The notes beneath the pieces were generated by a model. It had not been told where the DNA came from and did not search any database. It was given only the letters and a program-made list of their open reading frames with translations. 8,904 nucleotides of DNA, from positions 1 through 8,904 of the forward strand of contig JAEZEK010000400.1 in the NCBI GenBank assembly GCA_023417735.1, given 5' to 3'. This document shows, piece by piece, positions 1 to 6,223 of the stretch (the stretch's first letter is position 1; each line of letters opens with the position of its first letter). The position numbers and the translations under genes are program-made. This DNA is from Pseudomonadota bacterium. Lineage in GTDB: Bacteria; Pseudomonadota; Alphaproteobacteria; Rhizobiales; Afifellaceae.

Positions 1-581
1 CCCGCATCCATCGCGAGGTGAACGCCCTTCTCCGGGCAGATCCGGCCGAGAAAGAGGGCAAAGCCCCGCCTGGCATGCCGTCCCGAGAAGAGGGCGTCGG
101 GAACGCCGTTCCCCACCGGCGGCAGGAGGTGCGGGATGCCCGGGCAGGCCTCGTGCTGCGTGGCCGAGACGCAGTTGAGATAGGTGCCCGGGCGATCCGG
201 CCGGAGCGCTTCCGGCGGGTACAGGTCGGGCGCGAGGTGCAGCGTGGCGAGCACCGGCACGGGCTGCCCGGGGAGATAGGCATGGAAGTCGACGCCGTGC
301 ATGTGCACGAGGTCCACCGCATGCGCCTGCAAGGCGGCCTCGATCGCCGCCCGGTGCCGCTCGTGGCAGCGCCGGCGCGTGGCGTCGTCGATGGCTCCCA
401 GAGGCGCGGGGACGGGAACGAGGGTGCCGGCCGTGCTCGAACCTTCCTGGGCGACGACGATCGACCGGTGCCCGCGCCGGACGAGGGCGTGGTCGAGCGC
501 GCTCAGCACCTGCTCCGCGCCGCCGACCGCGTCCGTGCCGACCGGGGCGAACGGGTAGGCGACGCTGAGGACGGTCGGCAT
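1..581 (-). CDS. GT4-family glycosyltransferase, N-terminal part (3' end outside window)
   Basis: This is a GT-B fold glycosyltransferase, probably of family GT4, that would transfer a sugar from a nucleotide-sugar donor to an acceptor in the cytoplasm or at the inner membrane face. The visible 193 residues start with a beta strand and the glycine-rich acceptor loop typical of GT4 (residues 5-25, ending GGAEQV), followed by an amphipathic helix and RRGH (35-38). The H-rich stretch LVHMHGVDFHAY (91-102) and VLATLHLAPD (110-119) match the middle strands of the N-terminal Rossmann domain. PPVGNGVPDALF (154-165) and FLGRICPEKGVHLA (177-190) match the linker and first strand of the donor-binding domain. 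The EX7E region is missing because the gene runs off the window. The ATG at 581 follows a strong GGAGGT site. It is last in the seven-gene operon as far as visible, 34 nt after the glycoside hydrolase. Donor and acceptor cannot be read. By context the acceptor may be an inositol-containing glycoside (inference). Confidence 0.87.
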   Translation of the reverse strand, partial: MPTVLSVAYPFAPVGTDAVGGAEQVLSALDHALVRRGHRSIVVAQEGSSTAGTLVPVPAPLGAIDDATRRRCHERHRAAIEAALQAHAVDLVHMHGVDFHAYLPGQPVPVLATLHLAPDLYPPEALRPDRPGTYLNCVSATQHEACPGIPHLLPPVGNGVPDALFSGRHARRGFALFLGRICPEKGVHLAMDA

Positions 582-587
582 CGGTCC

Positions 588-593
588 ACCTCC
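588..593 (-). promoter_or_regulatory. Ribosome binding site of the GT4 gene
   Basis: GGAGGT on the minus strand lies 6 nt before the ATG at 581, in the 34-nt gap between the glycoside hydrolase stop and the glycosyltransferase start. It is the best Shine-Dalgarno match in the operon and fixes this start. Confidence 0.75.
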
Positions 594-615
594 GGCGGCG
601 CTCCGTCCCGCCGCG

Positions 616-1545
616 TCAGCCGGTGCTGGCGCGCACCGGTTCCCGGGTGCCGCTGCCGGATCCCGCGTAGCGCCGGATCATCCCGGCGCAGAACTCCGCG
701 AACTCCTCCTTCGCCTGTGGTGCGCTCGTATGATGCGGCGCGATCCCGCGATGCTCCGGCGTGAAGCAGAAGGTCACGGTCACGTCGAAATCCTCGAGCG
801 CCTCCATCTGGCGGTCGAACCAGGCGAGCGCGTCAGGCCGGAAGCTGTCGGCCCAGGACAGCCCGGTCCGGAGGTGTCGCACGCCGAGCCGCTTCAGCCA
901 CGCGACGGCATCGTCGAGCCGGTGGTCCTCGAAATGGAACCACTGGCAGATGCCGAGATCCGGCGTCAGTTCGGCGAAGCTCTCCGCCGCCGGCTTCGGC
1001 GTGCCGTCCTCGCGCAGCAGGCCCATGTAGAAATGGCGGTAGTAGGAGGAGCCCTCCGCCTCCTTGTGCCTGGTGGTGGCTTCCCAGGCGCGCGGCAGGT
1101 CGTAGAGGCTGTACCAGTGGATGCGCGGCACGCCGCCCCTGAGGAGTTCTGCCGTGCGGCGCAGGCCCCAGTCCTGCACCTCCTCGGCTCCGAAGCTCGA
1201 AACCCCGACCTCGGTGACCCAGACCGGCAGATGCGTCACCGCGCGGATCTCCTCGACCCGCTTCGGCCATTCGTGAATCTGCCAGAGGTTCCAGTCGAGC
1301 GGGAACCCGTGGAGCGCGACGACGTCGATCTCGTCGAGCACGCCGTAGCCGGTCAGCCGCGAAATGAATGCCGCGTCGATGGGCGAGATGCCGCCGAGCA
1401 CGCGCGGCAGGCTGCCGTTCTCGGCCCGGATCGCCTGGCCCGCGGCCTTGGCCATTTCGCCGAACAGCACCCATTCGGGATCGATCTCCGGGTCCCAGTG
1501 CGACTTGTTGTTCGGCTCGTTCCAGATCATCGCGGCTTCGATCAT
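616..1545 (-). CDS. Beta-xylosidase-like glycoside hydrolase with apparently permuted TIM barrel
   Basis: The 309-residue product resembles clan-A retaining glycosidases (GH39/GH5-like, often labelled beta-xylosidase), which hydrolyse or transfer glycosyl groups using two glutamates. WNEPN (8-12) is the usual acid/base strand-4 motif, with E10 the candidate. VWVTEVG (108-114) is the usual strand-7 nucleophile motif, with E112 the candidate. ALHGFP (77-82) fits strand 6, and RIHWYSLYD (141-149) fits strand 8. The order is unusual: after strand 8 comes ICQWFHFED (199-207), VRHLRTGLSWAD (222-233) and VTVTFCFTPEH (255-265). These look like strands 1-3, which normally precede the NEP motif, so the barrel seems circularly permuted. 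No signal peptide is visible, so it should be cytoplasmic. The ATG overlaps the methyltransferase stop (ATGA) and follows GGGGGAG with a 7-nt spacer. The open frame upstream is only a shadow of the methyltransferase gene. Substrate is unknown. It may trim or transglycosylate the operon's product (inference). Confidence 0.78.
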   Translation of the reverse strand: MIEAAMIWNEPNNKSHWDPEIDPEWVLFGEMAKAAGQAIRAENGSLPRVLGGISPIDAAFISRLTGYGVLDEIDVVALHGFPLDWNLWQIHEWPKRVEEIRAVTHLPVWVTEVGVSSFGAEEVQDWGLRRTAELLRGGVPRIHWYSLYDLPRAWEATTRHKEAEGSSYYRHFYMGLLREDGTPKPAAESFAELTPDLGICQWFHFEDHRLDDAVAWLKRLGVRHLRTGLSWADSFRPDALAWFDRQMEALEDFDVTVTFCFTPEHRGIAPHHTSAPQAKEEFAEFCAGMIRRYAGSGSGTREPVRASTG

Positions 1546-2348
1546 GCACCCGCTCCCCCGGCAGGGTAGACCGGGCCGGCACCGTAGGGCCGGTCGACGC
1601 GGCGGCAGACGTAGACCTCGTCCTCCGGATGGCTCTCGATCCGGAAGCCGGCGCTGCGGAGCATCGCCTCGGCGCAGGCTGCGTTGGGGATCCACCAGTT
1701 GGTCGGGTCGTCGGCGTAATGGTGTTCGACGAAGTGCAGCTTCGGATAGCCGGGCCGGTCGAAATGGTCGCTGCTCCAGAACGGATAGTCGCGTGCGACC
1801 GGCTCCACCTCGGCGCTGCCGCGCTGCATCGACTGGAACACCAGGATGTCCTTCGCGACGTGCTCGTGGATCAGGTCGAGTGCGAGCAGCGGATGGCGCA
1901 GGTGATAGAGGACGCCCATGAAGATCACGACGTCGAAACGCTCGCCGAGCGCGCCCACATCGTAGACCGAGAGCTCCCGGAACTCGATGTCGAGGTCGAG
2001 GACCGCGGCCGCGAAGCGCGCCTGCCGGAGATAGTCGTCGTCGAAATCGACGCCGAGGACCCTCGCGGCGCCGCGTTTCTTCATCTCGATGGAGTAGAAG
2101 CCCCCGTTGCAGCCGATGTCGAGCACGGACATGCCGGTGAGATCGGCCGGCAACGCATTCGCGAACCGCCGCCACTTGACGCTCGGATAGTCGCCGAGGA
2201 AGTGCTCGGGCGCAGTCGGGACCCCGTTGAGGTCGATGTTGTGGAACCACGGGCCGAGCGAATCGGCCCTCTCCCGGATCTCGTCCGGCGACAGTTCGAC
2301 TGTGGTCTCCCCCAAGTGCCTACTCCCCGCTGATTGATCGGATTGCAT
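1542..2348 (-). CDS. CmoB-like SAM-dependent methyltransferase (TIGR04290/Rta_06860-like)
   Basis: This is a class I SAM-dependent methyltransferase of 268 residues from the ATG. Motif I is VLDIGCNGGFYS (75-86), the acidic end of strand 2 is VLGVDFDDDYL (97-107), and the post-IV region is FMGVLYHLRHP (143-153). SVKWRRF before the core (56-62), GVLYH, and TNWWIPNAACAEAML near the C-terminus (216-230) give it the look of CmoB, the tRNA U34 carboxymethyltransferase. It is shorter than CmoB (about 320 residues), and its operon is about glycans, so a sugar, inositol or lipid acceptor is more likely than tRNA (inference). From memory it matches the Rta_06860-type family (TIGR04290). The start is uncertain. 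The ATG at 2348 overlaps the nucleotidyltransferase by 29 nt and has only a weak G-rich leader. A TTG at 2315 has GGGGAG 7 nt upstream and would give 257 residues. The gene overlaps the downstream glycosidase by 4 nt (ATGA). Confidence 0.86.
   Translation of the reverse strand: MQSDQSAGSRHLGETTVELSPDEIRERADSLGPWFHNIDLNGVPTAPEHFLGDYPSVKWRRFANALPADLTGMSVLDIGCNGGFYSIEMKKRGAARVLGVDFDDDYLRQARFAAAVLDLDIEFRELSVYDVGALGERFDVVIFMGVLYHLRHPLLALDLIHEHVAKDILVFQSMQRGSAEVEPVARDYPFWSSDHFDRPGYPKLHFVEHHYADDPTNWWIPNAACAEAMLRSAGFRIESHPEDEVYVCRRVDRPYGAGPVYPAGGAGA
1553..1559 (-). promoter_or_regulatory. Ribosome binding site of the permuted glycoside hydrolase
   Basis: GGGGGAG lies 7 nt before the ATG at 1545, inside the end of the methyltransferase gene. 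It supports the short start, and hence an N-terminus only seven residues ahead of the WNEPN motif. Confidence 0.6.
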
Positions 2349-3135
2349 CGCCCGCACGCCCGGCCGGCCAGCCGAGCTCGACATGGATTCCGCCCGGCAG
2401 CGCGTTCTCCTTGGCGGCCGCGCTGAGGAGAGCGATCGCGGACCGGTAGCCGTGCAGTGTGCCGACGTCGACATAGGCGTGGCCGGCGGGGACGCCGCGG
2501 GCCTTGCCGCCGGCGGCGAGATAGGCGTTCGCCAGCGTCCCGAAATACTCGTCGGTCCGGCCGCGGGCCAGCCAGAGCGCGTGGAGGTCCGCCAGGACCC
2601 GGCCCGGCATCGTGAATGCGCCCCAGATCCATTGTGATGCCGCGTCCTGCCGCTTGACCTGGACCTCCAGGACGGCGCCATCGGAATCGGTGACCACCGC
2701 GTCGAAGAGCTCCGGCCGCTCGACTGGAAAGAGCAGGAAGGCGAGCACGTCGCGCGGCAGTCGCAGCAGCCCGTCTTCCGGGAACCAGATCGTGTCGGGC
2801 AAGCCCACGACGACCGGCTCGTCCGGCTGCACCAGGGGCAGTGCCCGGAAGATCGCGTCGCAGAGGCCGCTCGCCCGGGGCTGGACCACGTAGGCGATGG
2901 TCACCCCGCAATAGCCGGCGCCGTAATACTCCATGATGTCCGACTTGCCGGGCGAGATCACGAAGCAGATCTTCTCCGCGCCGCCGCGGATCATGCGTTC
3001 CACGAGGTACTCGCTGACCGCGCAGGGGCGCTCGACGCCGTCGTCGAGCCGACTGCCGACCGGCAGCAGCTCCTTGGAGAACGCCAGCGGCTGGATGCGG
3101 CTGCCGCGGCCGGCCGCGGGAACGATGCCCCACAT
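2320..3135 (-). CDS. Sugar-1-phosphate nucleotidyltransferase (RmlA/GalU-like)
   Basis: This 271-residue NTP_transferase would condense a nucleoside triphosphate with a sugar-1-phosphate, giving the activated sugar donor. The N-terminal signature GIVPAAGRGSRIQPL (3-17) followed by KELLPVG (21-27) is the nucleotide-binding loop and lysine of this superfamily. QPRASGLCDAI (85-95) matches the base-recognition segment, and GLPDTIWF (111-118) carries the metal-binding aspartate (D114). VQVKRQ (158-163) offers the usual sugar-phosphate lysine (K161). YVDVGTLHGYR (221-231) matches the second metal-binding aspartate segment. It is a little shorter than RmlA or GalU (about 290-300 residues). The loop has GSR where GTR is common. 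The ATG at 3135 lies 2 nt after the upstream glycosyltransferase stop and is preceded by GAGGGG; the longer open frame upstream is out-of-frame shadow. It probably supplies the donor for one of the two glycosyltransferases. Which base and sugar it prefers cannot be read. Confidence 0.87.
   Translation of the reverse strand: MWGIVPAAGRGSRIQPLAFSKELLPVGSRLDDGVERPCAVSEYLVERMIRGGAEKICFVISPGKSDIMEYYGAGYCGVTIAYVVQPRASGLCDAIFRALPLVQPDEPVVVGLPDTIWFPEDGLLRLPRDVLAFLLFPVERPELFDAVVTDSDGAVLEVQVKRQDAASQWIWGAFTMPGRVLADLHALWLARGRTDEYFGTLANAYLAAGGKARGVPAGHAYVDVGTLHGYRSAIALLSAAAKENALPGGIHVELGWPAGRAGDAIRSISGE
2323..2328 (-). promoter_or_regulatory. Possible ribosome binding site for an alternative TTG start of the methyltransferase
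   Basis: GGGGAG lies 7 nt before a TTG at 2315. This spacing is the same as for the glycosidase and the inositol phosphate synthase in this operon. If used, translation begins 4 nt after the TAG stop of the nucleotidyltransferase instead of 29 nt inside it. Confidence 0.45.
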
Positions 3136-3137
3136 GC

Positions 3138-4241
3138 TCAGCCCCTCGCGTGGGCGAGCGCGGGTGCGCGGACAGGCGGCCGCGCCCCTCCGACCAGGTG
3201 CTCGAACTCGGCCGCCCGGCGCTCGGAGGTGTGCTCCGCGAGCACGCGCTCGCGCGCGCGCTTCGCGATCCGTTTCAGGTCGCCGTCCGTGAGGTCGAGC
3301 GCGGACAGGGTGTCCTCCGTGCGCTCCGCGACGACGATCTCCTCGCCCGGCGTGAAGAAGGCGTCGAGCCCTTCCCAGATATCGCTGAGCACGGGCGCTC
3401 CGCACGCCGCCGCCTCGAACAGGCGGCCCGACGGGCACCATCCCATGGCCGCCATGTCACGGCGGGTGACGTTGAGCGTCATCCGGCAGGAGGAGAAGAA
3501 CGCCGGGTGGTCGGCCGGTGGGACGTGGCTCACGAAGCGGATGTTCTCCGCCCAGGGGAATTCACGCGGATATTGCGCGCCGCCGATCAGGAAGGGCGCG
3601 GCCGGGCGACTGCGGGCCGGCTCGACGAGGAGGCGCTCCAGCGCCGGCTGCCGGTCCTCGGCATAGGTGCCGAGATAGGAGAGAGCAGCGTCGAAAGCGG
3701 GGTCCGGCACAGCCGGCCGGTGCATGTCCGGATCGACGTGGCCGTAGAGCGGAGCAACCTGTCGCGCCCCGAGGTCGCGTGCGAGACCGTCGAGCGCGGA
3801 ACCGCCGGTATAGCTCAGGACCAGGTCGAAGCCGGACAGGCCGTCCGGGCCGAGATAGTCCGGCCGTTGCCCCGCCTTCAGCCGGGAGAGCGTCACGGGG
3901 GTATCGAGATCGTAGAAGACACGGAGCGCCCGCGGAGCCTGAAGCACCAGATCCGTGGCCGTGATCGCGTCCGGGCAGTAGGACGTCACGATCGCCGTGT
4001 CGGCAGCGGCGATCTCCCGCTCGGCATTCCGCCGAACGTCCTGCCAGGCCCGATAGAGGACCAGCCGGCCGCCCGGCAGTTCGTGGAGATCCCGGTTGGC
4101 CGCGTAATAGGGCACGTCGCGCTCGAAGAAGACGACATGATGCCCGCGGCGCGCGAACGCGCGGCAGAGCCCTCGCCACAGCGTGGCATGGCCGTTTCCC
4201 CAGGACGAGGAGACCGTCAGGCCGAAGACGACGATGCGCAT
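3138..4241 (-). CDS. CgeB-like GT-B glycosyltransferase
   Basis: The 367-residue protein resembles the CgeB/YkvP-like group of GT-B glycosyltransferases, cytoplasmic enzymes that use nucleotide-sugar donors. The N-terminal domain opens with a Rossmann strand MRIVVFGLTV and the acceptor loop WGNGHATLWRGL (14-25). FYDLDTPVT (109-117) and LSYTGGSALDGL (142-153) follow. The C-terminal donor domain shows FLIGGAQYP (217-225), VSHVPPADHPAFFSSCRMTLNVTR (positions 237-260), and the conserved GRLFEAAACGAPVLSD (272-287), whose glutamate would bind the donor ribose. It is followed by WEGLDAFFTPGEEIVV (289-304). The start is set at the ATG at 4241, because AAGGAG sits 5 nt before it. A GTG two codons upstream (4247) overlaps that site and is unlikely. 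It lies 16 nt after the histidine phosphatase and 2 nt before the nucleotidyltransferase, so all three are likely cotranscribed. Acceptor unknown; an inositol derivative is possible by context. Confidence 0.85.
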   Translation of the reverse strand: MRIVVFGLTVSSSWGNGHATLWRGLCRAFARRGHHVVFFERDVPYYAANRDLHELPGGRLVLYRAWQDVRRNAEREIAAADTAIVTSYCPDAITATDLVLQAPRALRVFYDLDTPVTLSRLKAGQRPDYLGPDGLSGFDLVLSYTGGSALDGLARDLGARQVAPLYGHVDPDMHRPAVPDPAFDAALSYLGTYAEDRQPALERLLVEPARSRPAAPFLIGGAQYPREFPWAENIRFVSHVPPADHPAFFSSCRMTLNVTRRDMAAMGWCPSGRLFEAAACGAPVLSDIWEGLDAFFTPGEEIVVAERTEDTLSALDLTDGDLKRIAKRARERVLAEHTSERRAAEFEHLVGGARPPVRAPALAHARG

Positions 4242-4246
4242 GCGCA

Positions 4247-4252
4247 CTCCTT
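4247..4252 (-). promoter_or_regulatory. Ribosome binding site deciding the CgeB-like glycosyltransferase start
   Basis: AAGGAG lies 5 nt upstream of the ATG at 4241. The alternative GTG at 4247 shares a base with this motif and so cannot be served by it. The ATG is therefore preferred. Confidence 0.7.
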
Positions 4253-4257
4253 CCGCC

Positions 4258-4857
4258 TCACCCGGCCGGCACCTCGTTCACGGTCACGACCTTGCCGCCC
4301 CAGTCGCCGACCGCCAAGGTGCTCACGGAAGCCGGGCTGATCTCGAGCCGCAGGAGATTGTCGAGCGGCAGGCCGAGATAGTGGGCGAGCGCGGCCCGGA
4401 TCACGTCGGCATGGCTCACGACGACGACGGCGAGGCCGGCATGGGCACGCCGCAGACTCTCCAGAGCGGAGACGGCCCGTTCCTGCACCTCCTGGATGCT
4501 TTCGCCGCCCGGCGGGCGGGCCCGGGAGCGCGCCTCGTTCCAGAGCCGGCATTCCGGATCGTCCTTGAGGCTGTCGAAGCTGCGGCCGGTCCATGCGCCG
4601 AAATCGATCTCTGTGAACGCCTCCAGGGGCTTCGGCGCCAGGCCGAGGGCGCTGCCGAGGATCGCCGCGGTTTCGGCCGCGCGCTGGATCGGGCTCGTGA
4701 GCACGGCGGCGATGCTCTCGCGCTTCATCCGGTCGGCCAGCCGGCGCGCCTGGGCGACGCCGTCCTCAGCAAGAGCCACACCCGCCGCGCGCCCGCTGAG
4801 AACCCGGCCGATCTCTTCGTGGGCCGCGTGCCTCACCAGCAGGAACGTCGCAGTCAC
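4258..4857 (-). CDS. Histidine phosphatase superfamily protein (phosphoglycerate-mutase-like)
   Basis: This 199-residue protein belongs to branch 1 of the histidine phosphatase superfamily, which transfers or removes phosphate through a phosphohistidine. LLVRHAA (6-12) holds the nucleophile H10 next to R9. [10 protein letters not shown] (55-64) supplies R59 of the phosphate pocket, [11 protein letters not shown] (81-91) the general-acid glutamate E83, and [10 protein letters not shown] (146-155) the second histidine H149. All expected catalytic residues are present. The length fits CobC/PhoE-like phosphatases better than glycolytic mutases (about 230-250 residues). The start is a GTG whose last bases overlap the TGA of the inositol phosphate synthase (GTGA), implying translational coupling. 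That coupling suggests it dephosphorylates inositol-1-phosphate or a glycosylated inositol phosphate made by its neighbours. This is inference; the sequence alone does not give the substrate, and a cobalamin-type alpha-ribazole phosphatase role is a less likely alternative here. Confidence 0.9.
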   Translation of the reverse strand: MTATFLLVRHAAHEEIGRVLSGRAAGVALAEDGVAQARRLADRMKRESIAAVLTSPIQRAAETAAILGSALGLAPKPLEAFTEIDFGAWTGRSFDSLKDDPECRLWNEARSRARPPGGESIQEVQERAVSALESLRRAHAGLAVVVVSHADVIRAALAHYLGLPLDNLLRLEISPASVSTLAVGDWGGKVVTVNEVPAG

Positions 4858-5951
4858 GACCTCGCGCTCCCTGGCCCGTCCCCGTTGATGAAGCTCAGCG
4901 TGAGATCGCGCGCTTCATTGTCCGTGAACTGCTCCGGCGGCGACTTCATGAAGTAGCTCGAGGGGCCGGTGAGCGCGCCGCCGATCTTGCGGTCGAGGCC
5001 GAGCTTGGCGCACCGCACCGCGTCGATCACGATCCCCGCCGAATTGGGTGAGTCACAGACCTCGAGCTTCAGCTCGAGATTGAGCGGCACGCCGCCGAAG
5101 GCGGTGCCCTCCATGCGGATGTAGGCCCACTTGCGGTCGCTCAGCCACGGTACGAAATCGCTCGGGCCGATGTGGATGTCGCCGGGAGGCAGCGGCACGT
5201 CGAGCTGGCTCGTCACCGCCTGCGTCTTCGAGATCTTCTTCGATTCCAGCCGCTCGCGCTCGAGCATGTTCTGGAAGTCGGAGTTGCCCCCGAAATTGAG
5301 CTGGTACGTGCGGTCGAGCCGCACACCGCGCTCGCGGAAGAGGTTCGCCAGGACCCGGTGCACGATGGTGGCGCCGACCTGGCTCTTGATGTCGTCGCCG
5401 ATGATCGGGAGCTTGCGCTCCTCGAAGCGGCGGCGCCAGTCGGGGCTGGAGGCGATGAAGACCGGGATGCAGTTGATGAAGGCGCAGCCGGCCTCGAGCG
5501 CCCGCTCGGCGTACCATTCCGTCGCGCGCTGCGACCCGACGGGAAGATAGGACACGAGGACGTTGGTGCCGGAGCGCTCCAGCACTTCCGCGACGTTCGC
5601 CACCGGCGCGTCCGATTCCTCGATCTCGTCGCGCAGGTACCGGCCGAGCCCGTCCAGCGTGTTTCCGCGTTCCACCCGCACGCCCGTCGGCTTCACCTCG
5701 GCGAAGCGCTGCGTGTTGTTGGGCGCCGCAAAGACCGCCTCGGAGACGTCGCGTCCGACCTTGGCCGCGCTCACGTCGAAAGCCGCCGAGACCTCGATGT
5801 CCCCGACCGAATACTCCCCGATGGCCGGGCTCATGAGGCCAGGCACCGGTTCGTTGCCGTTCGCCTCGCGGTAGTAGCTCAGGCCCTGCACGAAGGAGGA
5901 GGCGCAATTCCCCACGCCGATGATGCCAACCCGAACCGTCTCACCCGCCAA
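4854..5951 (-). CDS. ino1: Myo-inositol-1-phosphate synthase (short prokaryotic type)
   Basis: The enzyme converts D-glucose 6-phosphate to 1L-myo-inositol 1-phosphate with bound NAD, the committed step to inositol. At 365 residues it is the short actinobacterial/archaeal type (M. tuberculosis Ino1 is similar in length), not the approximately 510-residue eukaryotic form. The NAD-binding loop is [13 protein letters not shown] (8-20). [10 protein letters not shown] (131-140) and FINCIPVF (158-165) form the middle of the Rossmann domain. [18 protein letters not shown] (184-201), [12 protein letters not shown] (218-229) and [10 protein letters not shown] (237-246) are the family's catalytic-domain signatures, and [13 protein letters not shown] (293-305) follows. 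The start is the TTG at 5951: an in-frame TGA lies five codons upstream, GGGGGA sits 7 nt before the TTG, and no other start exists ahead of the NAD loop. It is the first gene of the seven-gene operon and overlaps the next by 4 nt. A non-AUG start suggests modest expression. Confidence 0.94.
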   Translation of the reverse strand: MAGETVRVGIIGVGNCASSFVQGLSYYREANGNEPVPGLMSPAIGEYSVGDIEVSAAFDVSAAKVGRDVSEAVFAAPNNTQRFAEVKPTGVRVERGNTLDGLGRYLRDEIEESDAPVANVAEVLERSGTNVLVSYLPVGSQRATEWYAERALEAGCAFINCIPVFIASSPDWRRRFEERKLPIIGDDIKSQVGATIVHRVLANLFRERGVRLDRTYQLNFGGNSDFQNMLERERLESKKISKTQAVTSQLDVPLPPGDIHIGPSDFVPWLSDRKWAYIRMEGTAFGGVPLNLELKLEVCDSPNSAGIVIDAVRCAKLGLDRKIGGALTGPSSYFMKSPPEQFTDNEARDLTLSFINGDGPGSARS

Positions 5952-5958
5952 GGCCGTG

Positions 5959-5964
5959 TCCCCC
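5959..5964 (-). promoter_or_regulatory. Ribosome binding site of ino1 (TTG start)
   Basis: GGGGGA lies 7 nt before the TTG at 5951. An in-frame TGA lies just upstream of this motif, so the reading frame cannot begin earlier. Confidence 0.65.
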
Positions 5965-6125
5965 GTTCAAAGCGCCGACTGTCAAGTCCGACGACCAGAT
6001 GCGGCGGCGATCGTCAACGGGGTAGCGGCGTTCCGGCATGAGCATCGACGACCAACAGAGACGACGCGGGATGCGCCCGACAAGGTTCGCCGACGTTCAA
6101 CGTGACCTGCACGCTTGGGTTCCGG

Positions 6126-6155
6126 AGTAGATCCTATTTCTTTGTCGGCTTTCAA
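6126..6155 (-). promoter_or_regulatory. Weak candidate sigma-70-type promoter for the inositol operon
   Basis: On the minus strand TTGAAA (6155 to 6150) is followed after 18 nt by TCTACT (6131 to 6126), inside the only AT-rich patch of the gap. The match is 5/6 and 4/6 to the housekeeping consensus. Spacing is at the long end, and alphaproteobacterial -10 elements are poorly conserved. It would leave a leader of about 170 nt before ino1. Confidence 0.28.
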
Positions 6156-6223
6156 ACGACGGTAGGCTCGCGGCTGGGTTGCAGGCTCCTCGCTTCGGAT
6201 TCCGCCGTGGCACCTCCCGACGC

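Larger units (their letters stand above)
5952..6223. other. Intergenic region between the debranching enzyme and the inositol operon
   Basis: This 272-nt gap separates two gene blocks that point the same way. It is less GC-rich than its flanks, chiefly around 6125-6160. I see no convincing coding sequence, tRNA or strong hairpin with a T tract, so no intrinsic terminator for the upstream block can be assigned. The region most likely holds the promoter of the inositol operon and an untranslated leader. Confidence 0.6.

Noticed and set aside
616..1545. Glycoside hydrolase as a truncated pseudogene or frameshift product
   Set aside because: Both catalytic glutamate motifs are present in one intact frame, and all eight strand-like segments can be found, only in permuted order.
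1546..2250. N-terminal extension of the glycoside hydrolase in the same frame
   Set aside because: The translation is an arginine-rich shadow of the methyltransferase and contains no barrel strands. The missing strands are found at the C-terminus instead.
3150..4340. A 396-codon open frame on the plus strand
   Set aside because: It is the antisense shadow of the CgeB-like glycosyltransferase, with no recognisable domain and no plausible start context.
5980..5985. Perfect TTGACA hexamer upstream of ino1 as a -35 box
   Set aside because: A -10 element at normal spacing would fall on the ribosome binding site (GGGACA) and leave almost no leader. More likely chance.
6001..6040. GGAAC followed by CGTT, resembling an EcfG general-stress promoter
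   Set aside because: The spacing between the two elements is about 10 nt, well short of the 16-17 nt expected.
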